Made by a program: the position numbers and the translations under genes. The notes beneath the pieces were generated by a model, which saw nothing but the letters and a program-made list of their open reading frames with translations, was not told where the DNA came from and searched no databases. This document shows, one piece after another, positions 56,486 to 64,000 of a DNA stretch of 64,000 nucleotides. Each line of letters begins with the position of its first letter. Position 1 is the stretch's first letter. The DNA comes from Antedon mediterranea (Eukaryota > Echinodermata > Crinoidea > Comatulida > Antedonidae), in NCBI RefSeq assembly GCF_964355755.1, contig NC_092673.1, positions 14,761,001 through 14,825,000 on the forward strand, read 5' to 3'.

Positions 56486-57083
56486 AACAATTTTTTTTTA
56501 CAGTGTAAGCGTCCAAATCTTCAAGCGGTAAACAACTGCGTACGAAGTCTGCAGTGAAATTACTGTAGCGTGAAAGCTGCGAACACTGCAGTTTGTGCAC
56601 TGAATTAAACTGTATAGTGTACCTCTTATTAAGCTAGGGATTATCATACAGTTTACTAAATATTTAGGGCTAATCATTGGTTGCGGTGTTAAAATTCCTG
56701 GAAACATTTGTGTGAACAAAACTAGATCGAATTGCTGTCATGAGTACTGATTTGTTGGGCCGTGATTTCAGACGCCTAAGTTATCTATCTAGACTTATTT
56801 TTTCGAATAAATGTACGTCGTATAACAAATAAATACTGTAATAGTTACTGAAGTTACTATTACAACCTCGTCAATAAAAAAACAAATATGTACTGTATAT
56901 GTTTATTCACCTATTTTTGAAAACGCATACTATAAAGTTTCCTTTGTCTATAAAATGACGTAATCATCATAATGCACATTGTTTACAGGAGTAATTAAAA
57001 ACCAAATTGTAGTTGGAGAAAAGAAACTACGAAGCATGTTTATGTTATGTTGTGTGCCGTTATGTTTTCACCATTGACAGCCA

Positions 57084-57227
57084 TTGGAGTAGAGCTGTAT
57101 CATAGAGGTTGGTGTTTGCCTTCCAATCCTAAGGTCCGGGGTTCAATCCTGATTTAGTGCCGCCATATATGGTTATAACTCACACTCTTTCACTCCCTAA
57201 GCCTCAAATGAGACATAGTTTAACTGA
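57084..57227 (+). mobile_element. tRNA-derived SINE, copy 2
   Basis: TTGGAGTAGAGCTGTATCAT A-box region, GGGGTTCAATCCTG B box, and the CACTCCCTAAGCCTCAAATG end shared with copy 1 (10530-10673). Confidence 0.8.
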
Positions 57228-57406
57228 ATGATGCTTATTATATACTCTACGATAATTGATTTTTTTTTTCTATTCTTGTTTACGTAACCATGTATATATA
57301 CCATATATATACCAATATCACCAATGACAGCAACCAATGTTATATGATTTAGCACATTGTAAGGAATACGAAATGACCTATTACACTATCCTTGTCCCAG
57401 GCAGAA

Positions 57407-57615
57407 CCCTCTAAAGTTTAACTAGAGACTCCCCTTCTTACCATAAGTATACCATATGTAACCTTAGATATTGTAGATACCATCAGCAACCAACCTGTAA
57501 TGAATATGAAATGGCCTATATAGACAACCACTGCCTTGGTTGCTGGTGGTATCTACAATATCTAATTTATGCCAGTTGGGGGAAGGGGGTCTCCAGTCAA
57601 ACTTTAGGGTGTCTG
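57407..57615. repeat. 209-bp foldback sequence
   Basis: AGATATTGTAGATACCATCA (57466) to ACC pairs with 57538-57563 over 26 bp with one mismatch. Outer arms CCTCTAAAGTTTAACTAGAG (about 57409) and CTCCAGTCAAACTTTAGGGT (about 57601) also pair imperfectly. It looks like a MITE without clear ends. Confidence 0.7.
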
Positions 57616-58230
57616 ACACTTGCGGTGCAGCAGACAATTAGTCTGTCGTTACCCATTTAGTATTGTATGAACACAACTTGTTCATTTGGCATTAATTTTG
57701 AGTGGTACCTTACTATTCTATGCTAACCCCATTTTTAGGCCCTCCCTCGGCGGGTCTGACGGGCATTGCAGCAGACAAAATGTCTGTCGCTGGTGGTATT
57801 GGTATAAGGATGTCAATGGGCATCCCATGATAGTGAAATTAGGTGGTATCTCTGTCATCTAAAAAAATGTTAATTCCACAAGCACATAAACAAAATAAAA
57901 GTAATAGAAAACGTAAAAGACAGTTGATAATGATGACACACAAATCGAAAATACGATGTGGATGTATATAAATGCTTATAAATACTATCTAATTCAATTT
58001 GAGCGTATTTATTTGGGCCACTTCCTTGAAAGTTGGTAAAGAGATGGAAACTTACGAATGGCCATTTGGTGGTCCCTGGACCTTAATTGACATACTTTAT
58101 TTTAATGTACTCCCAATGCTAAACAAATTAATCTCGGTGACTGAGGGTCGAGAAACGGTAGGGATTAATATTAATTTTATTTTATAATTTATCTCATCTT
58201 CATAACTTTCTTTCTCTTTAGGAAACTTAT
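57616..58230. other. No gene seen; small hairpins
   Basis: GCAGACAATTAGTCTGT (57632) and GCAGACAAAATGTCTGT (57773) are related short hairpins. The 62-codon plus-strand ORF at 57999 is not recognised. Confidence 0.4.
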
Positions 58231-58352
58231 GCTTAACAGAGTCTTATTACAAGTCTTTGGGAGTGGAGTTGTAATTTGTCATTAGAAAAAATCCTGACAT
58301 ATGACAGGACTTGAACCCAGGACCCTTGAATTGGTAGCCACAACTCCACTCC
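58231..58352 (-). mobile_element. tRNA-derived SINE, diverged copy 3
   Basis: On the minus strand GGAGTGGAGTTGTGGCTACC is followed by TGGGTTCAAGTCCTGTC (B box), and a CACTCCCAAAGACTTGTAAT end parallels the tail of copies 1 and 2. Confidence 0.7.
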
Positions 58353-59100
58353 ATCAATTCTATAATATATAATATTCTATAATAATTCCTGGATGTCGAA
58401 AAGGTTTAGTTAGTCTCTGTCCGAAATTAAGTGCAGAAAATACGGTAAATTATAACTGTAAACACAGCATATATACAATTCAACACACATGCTTAATAAG
58501 AGACACCGTAGATGCATACATACAGTATAGTTCTATTGCAATATTTATTCATACAATATTCACACATGCTTAATAAGTGTCAAGCTTCCTCGTCCTGGTG
58601 GCCCCGTTATTGGAATATTAGAACTGTTCTTGTAATTAGGCCTATGGCAACAAAATGTTATTTGTGGTACATTGTATAAGTTTAGATTTTCAATTATTTT
58701 CAAATGTTTATAACTGACTAAGATCGGTTGGGACGGCTGACGACCTATAATACTAAATCACTCAATGTTATAATTAGGTACTGTCCCACCCTAAAATTAT
58801 TTAATTGTTGTAAGACAATGACGTGTGCGATACCATGCAAATAAACACAATTGTATATTTTGTTGATATTTTATTCAAAGTTTCAACTTAGGGGTGATGA
58901 TTGTCGTCAATTTGTTGCTACTCACGCCGAATGAACTAGAAGTGTGAATAATCTCGTTCTAAACATATAGAGTAATATAATGTAGAAATAACATACCTTT
59001 TATCTGCTAACCAATTGAACATAAAATCACTATAAAGTAAAACGATTAAATCCAAATAATTGTATTTGAAAGTAGCCTGGGTAGCGTTTGTAAACTTGAA
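58353..59100. other. No gene seen
   Basis: AT-rich; repeated phrase CACACATGCTTAATAAG (about 58486 and 58561) only. Confidence 0.45.
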
Positions 59101-60310
59101 TAACACTGTAAACTTACATGTAACATAGAACTAAACTTGACTTGAACAATCTTGAGACAGGATAATATCCGCTAATAACCTCTGACTTGGACGAGATGGT
59201 AGCAGCAACTGTAAACTTACATAGAACTAGGCTAGACTTGCCCCAAGTCTGTATTTATTGTCTTTTTTTTTTTTATTTATTTGTTTTTATTTCGACCGCG
59301 ATTTTTGTCTGAAAATACAGACTTGTGAAACACGTATAGAAATCGATTTGCAAACCGCAAACATCCAATAAGAATGACGTAGGTTATCATACCGTATTTG
59401 GCTATATGGGGCAGGCGGTATGTAAATATGGATTTCGAATCAACCAATGATCATTTTGTTTCAAAATGAAAAAGATCGAGTACGTACGTACAGTATGCTG
59501 AATGTACGATGAGACTGAACAACTGTTGAAATATAAAATCGTGTTGCCAAGTTGTTTTGTTTATTAATTGTTTAGTCCTGGCCTAGGCCTCCTTCGTAGG
59601 GCTACTCAACTCGTACGTATGACCTTCCAAATAAAACGCCAATAAGGTAGGCCTACATACCACCACCGACCGGCACACAACAGGCTACACCACCACACAG
59701 AACAGGACAGGGTCTGGGTGGGAATTAAATCTAATTTTTTTCGCATAATAAATGATCCATTCAATGTTTGAGTTGGCGGAGAAGCTAGCCTATCATATCA
59801 AGACGAGTTTTCATGTTCTTGGGAAAAATCTCATCAAATGTTTACCAGACTACTAGGCATATAAAATCATTTTTAGCCTTCGGAAACTTTCATCAATGTA
59901 CCCGGCCAAGTACACATTGTCTAAACGTAACATAGCGCATTCGCATCGTCTTAGACGTTGAGTCTTTGAAATTCTGAAATATGAATATTAAAACGATGTA
60001 CGAGTGAGTAGCCAATGGCATGCGGCTGAAACTAGTCAACTGGATAATTTATGCACCAAGAATTCTTGGTGTCAAACCACGTGACTTATGCGTGTTTCCC
60101 CAGACGGAGTATCCAAACTCAAGTAATACACGTATGAAACGTCTGGAGCCCAGACTAAGAACTAGGCCTAAACTTGACTTGAACAATCTTGAGACAGGAT
60201 AATATCCACTAATAACGCGATGGTAGCAGCAACTGTAAACTTACATAGAACTAAACTTGACTTGAACAATCTTGAGACAGGATAATATCCGCTAATAACC
60301 TCTGTCTTGA
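59101..60310. repeat. Interspersed copies of a ~75-bp repeat
   Basis: CTGTAAACTTACATAGAACT, AAACTTGACTTGAACAATCT and TGAGACAGGATAATATCCGC recur at about 59106-59185, 59208-59240 (partial), 60168-60225 and 60230-60310, the last two in tandem. The 60-codon ORF at 60020 is not recognised. Confidence 0.8.
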
Positions 60311-62252
60311 AGGTCGTGTTTATACAACACCCTAAATTTGAACATGGCTTTAATTTTTAGCGTGTTGTTGGGATCGAGGTCAACCCACCTTAACGTTTGC
60401 TGTTGTTTACTGTACTATACACTAGAAATCACGATACCGTGTTGTACCGGAAGTTTCATCAACACACAGTGCATGCTAGGATAAAAGGTCAAATCGTTGA
60501 TCGCTTGAATTGGCGGAGTTGTCAACAATCATCGTCGCCTCCTCGCTGTCCGATGTATTCGCGCGGTTTTACCATTTTCATTATTGTATTCGTTCACGTT
60601 TGCATTGTGTTAATTTTGTTCTCGGTTCATTTAATAAAAGTTATTTTAAGGGTTTCATTGTTTCATCTATACACTATGGAAGAAGATGCCATTTTTGCGA
60701 TGTTATTTTTTCTTCTGTTTGGAGTTGGAAATGATAGAGGCCTACTACCACTACGAACGAGTTGGCCCTGTCACGCCAAATGAGGTACCACTGCCAAATG
60801 AGGTACCGCACTTAATTTGGCGTCTAAGGCGCCAAATTAGGTACTATTGCAAAATGAAGTTCTATTGTAATTTTGTAAAATACAGTTTATATATAAAACA
60901 AACATATTTGAGCCAGTATTAAACTACAATATGTATTCTGTGTTGTTACGCCTGTTATTAGATCAAGCTATTACATTAAATTAAATATAAAGCAGAAAAT
61001 AGTTATCCTTTTTTGATTTTCGTCGAATAGATCGAAGCGGAAGTGCTTCGGTCATGGTCCGTGCTTCGGTCATGGTCCGCAAATTATATGATACGCCTTG
61101 AAGTGTGCCAAAATGTTTTTACTACTTTTAGTTGAATCAGGGAAGAGTTAAATTTAACTCTTCCCTGGTTGAATCACCGCGTGTACAGTTAAAACCAATA
61201 GATTGTGCTGCAGTGCAGATTGTCTGTACAGTAATGTGGGCTGTCTGCTTGGGGGTCTGTCTATCAAGGTACAACATTTCGACGAAGCCAATTTAATATT
61301 TTCATTTTGTTCTAATATCTGTAGAATGCGTCGTCATTTATTCTGAAGCTAATACTGTAGGCCTATATACCGTAATCAGGCGGTACAGCAGAATTCACGT
61401 AGAATTATGTGGTGTTGTTGCTTGATTGTAAATTGCCCAGATTCTTCATTAGAAAAAAACTGATCAATTTGAACTGATATTAAGGAGTCTTTAGAACATG
61501 ACAGATATTAAGATGTCCTCTATAAACGGAGTCCTCACAAACTCATATAAGAGGTCCTCTTGTAAAATCAGGTTCCCGTCGAATTTATTTTAGATAAGTA
61601 ACTAAATTATCATGGATTTCGTACCCACCATTCCATCGATAGCTTTTTTTCACAGCTGTTTCAAACATACGAATTAAGTCATGCGCCCTCAACGTTACAA
61701 GTCGTATCGCTGGAGTAACAATACATAAACAATTACTTACAAATCCACGTGTGCAGAGTGGAGTCAAACGTCATTTAAAGACATGTTTTAAACAGCCAAT
61801 GAGAATGAGATAAAAAAATAAAGGGTCGCTAAAAATATGAATATTCATTAAAGAGTCCCTGGATGAAACAAGCACGTTGTCGTTTTGTTTTTTACAAGGA
61901 ATGTAACGCTGAAAATTAATGGAAGGGTGGACCATAAATTAAAATACAAGCATATACCAATTTACGCACGTGAGTGACATTTCCAAATTTGGTACATGTT
62001 TGTTTGTCCGTATCTTTAAAAAATGTAATTTTCACTCTAATTCTTTGGTACTGCATGATAATTTAGTTATCTGTGAATGTTATAACATAGTATGGTCGAG
62101 AGGTGATGGTTGAATTTTTGAGCTATGGCCGTTTCAAATTGTGTCATTTTTAGGCTTAGGCTTGTGTCTACTCTAGTTGCAACACTGCCTTTCATGTGAC
62201 AGCTGACCCAAATGAGTTTGGAAATGTTACATTATATTAATTATTTAGGCCT
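60311..62252. other. No convincing gene; short palindromes
   Basis: The 128-codon plus-strand ORF at 60397-60783 has hydrophobic stretches (IFIIVFVHVCIVLILFSVHL) but overlaps another open frame and has no known domain, so I do not call it. GCCAAATGAGGTAC modules at 60776-60845 appear in both orientations, and a 30-bp perfect palindrome lies at 61138-61167. Confidence 0.4.
61138..61167. repeat. 30-bp perfect palindrome
   Basis: CAGGGAAGAGTTAAA followed at once by its inverse complement, with GTTGAATCA directly repeated on both sides. Confidence 0.95.
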
Positions 62253-64000
62253 GGCTGGGTAGGGTAGGCATATACCAATATTATAGGCCCTATTTTTATT
62301 TTAATACTAGGCCTAGGCCCTCTAGCTAGACCTGTGCTCTCTAGCAGCCTACTACAGAGAAGCAGCTTTCTGGCTTAGTTAGCCTGGCCTTTGAGTAGGC
62401 TAGCCTACTACTAGCCTAATAGGTATTAGTAGGCTACCTAATTAAAATTAGGCCCAGGATCTACGCCTAGGCCTATATATTTTTAATATTATTTAATCAG
62501 TGTAATTAATTTAGTTTTAATAAATTTACAGTATTCATTACAAAAACTGTAAATTTAATATTATTATGAGGATTATATATACCATGTATGCAATGACATA
62601 GGGAATATTATAGGCCTACCCTGCCTGCCTGTATGCAATAATTACAATATAAATAATGACAAGCATCATATTAACATTCGGTTTTGCTCATCACTGCATA
62701 TTCAAATTAATATGCAATCATATTAAATTTAATAAGTTAAGTTAATTTTATAAAATTGTTATAATAATTATTATAATGTTATACTATTGTAGGTAGCCTA
62801 CATATATAGAGCAGTAACCTGAAGTGGCTAAGCAGATTTGGACCATACCTACCATCTATATAGGTAAGATTATTTTGCTGTTCAAGAAGTAGCAAATATT
62901 AAATTGTGTTTACCATGCTATTAATTTTCAATATTAACAATCAATCACTAGCCTACCTCTGGCTGGGTAGGCTAGGCCTATATTATAGGCCCTATTTTTA
63001 TGTTAATATACTAGCTAGACCTGTGCTCTCTATCACTAGCAGCAGCCTACAGAGAAGCAGCTTTCCAGCTTATTTAGCCTAGCCTAGAGCAATTAGGCTA
63101 GGTATAAGTAGACTACTTAATTAGGTCTAGGCTCTACGCCTATATATTATTATTTAATTATTATTAATTTTAATTTAATATATTTACAGTATTTATTTAA
63201 ATAATGTTTCTTATGAGAATACCTGGTTATATATACCCTATGCAATGACATAAGGCATATATGCCTACCCTGTATGTAATAATTACAATTATTATAAATA
63301 ATGAATTTTAACATTCGTTTTTGCTCATCACTGCATATTCAAATTAGTATGTATGCAACCATATTAAATTTAATAAGCTAATTTTAAGTAATTCTTATAA
63401 TAATGTTTTACTATTTTGTAGGTACATAGCGGCAACCCGAAGTGGCAAAAACATTTTAAACAGATTTGGACCAATACCTAGCAGCCTACCATCTATATAC
63501 AGTAGGTAAGTTTATTTTACTGCTCAAGAACTAGTAAATTTTAAATTGTGTTTACCATGCTATTAATTTTCAATATTAACAATCAATCACTACCAGTGGC
63601 TGGGTAGGCTAGGCCTATATTATAGGCCCTATTTTTATTTTAATATACTAGCTAGACCTGTGCTCTCTAACACTAGCAGCCTACAGAGAAGCAGCTTTCC
63701 AGCTTATTTAGCCTAGCCTAGAGCAATAGGCTAGGTATAAGTAGACTACCTAATTAGGTCTAGGCTCTACGCCTATTATTATTTAATTATTATTAATTTT
63801 AGTTTTAATATATTTACAGTATTTTATTTAAATAATGTTTATTATGAGAATACCTGGTTATATATACCCTATGCAATGACATAAGGCATATATGCCTACC
63901 CTGTATGTAATAATTACAATTATTATAAATAATGAATTTTAACATTCGTTTTTGCTCATCACTGCATATTCAAATTAGTATGTATGCAACCATATTAAAT
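62253..64000. repeat. Tandem repeat of about 640-710 bp, runs off the window
   Basis: GGCTGGGTAGG begins units at 62253, 62961 and 63598 (708 and 637 bp apart). Shared order: TATAGGCCCTATTTTTATKT, AGACCTGTGCTCTCTA, CAGAGAAGCAGCTTTC, ATTTACAGTATT, TTTTTGCTCATCACTGCATA, GGACCA and ACCATCTATATA. Units 2 and 3 are closer to each other than to unit 1. No coding content. Confidence 0.9.

Noticed and set aside
60397-60783. 128-codon ORF with hydrophobic segments as a membrane protein gene
   Set aside because: A second frame is open over much of the same DNA, there is no splice or family support, and AT-rich DNA readily gives such runs.

Overview
The window reads as AT-rich nuclear DNA of a marine invertebrate deuterostome, most likely an echinoderm. 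This rests on intron-split genes with GT/AG junctions, many non-LTR, LTR and DNA transposon remnants, tRNA-derived SINEs, frequent TAGGCCTAGG-type low-complexity sequence, foldback elements resembling sea urchin TU elements, and expanded fibrinogen-related (FReD) and death-fold genes. The species cannot be named from the sequence. There are no bacterial operons, rRNA genes or CRISPR arrays.

Layout. 1-11.3 kb is transposon-dominated: a 787-bp tandem duplication, a TU-like foldback element, LINE relics, MITEs, and a hAT element (exact 8-bp target duplication) nested inside a Harbinger-like element. 11.3-13.1 kb holds the start of a gene for a tandem death-effector-like protein. 14.6-15.8 kb is a second TU-like element, sitting about 85 bp upstream of a coding start. 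15.9-26.6 kb is a probable type II membrane FReD gene (G1): cytoplasmic tail plus membrane exon, Ser/Thr-rich stalk exon, then three exons giving a complete FReD. 29.6-31.7 kb is a paralogue (G2) with signal peptide, PAN/Apple-like exon and two FReD exons. It is cut inside FReD exon 2 by a 1.76-kb duplicon carrying a second copy of the G1 stalk exon. 37.5-37.8 kb is a third first exon (G3) of the membrane type. All exon junctions between modules are phase 1, so the modules are interchangeable.

33.5-36.7 kb carries arrays built on CCCATATGGG. 38.2-38.9 kb has a perfect 38-bp-arm palindrome and a dense palindromic GATATC array. 40.9-46.7 kb is a satellite of 72 units of exactly 80 bp, followed by about 12 units of 64 bp. 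47.5-48.2 kb is a second Harbinger-like copy in inverted orientation. 48.5-53.9 kb is a young BEL/Pao LTR retrotransposon on the minus strand with a 5-bp target duplication, one in-frame stop and an in-frame loss of the integrase core. 54-64 kb has no convincing gene; it holds MITEs, SINEs, foldback sequences and a tandem repeat of 640-710 bp that runs off the window.

Working together: the DED-like and FReD genes fit innate recognition and signalling families, and the sequence suggests FReD genes here are being rebuilt by module duplication. Exon boundaries come from reading splice consensus, phase and protein similarity by eye; no transcript evidence was available.
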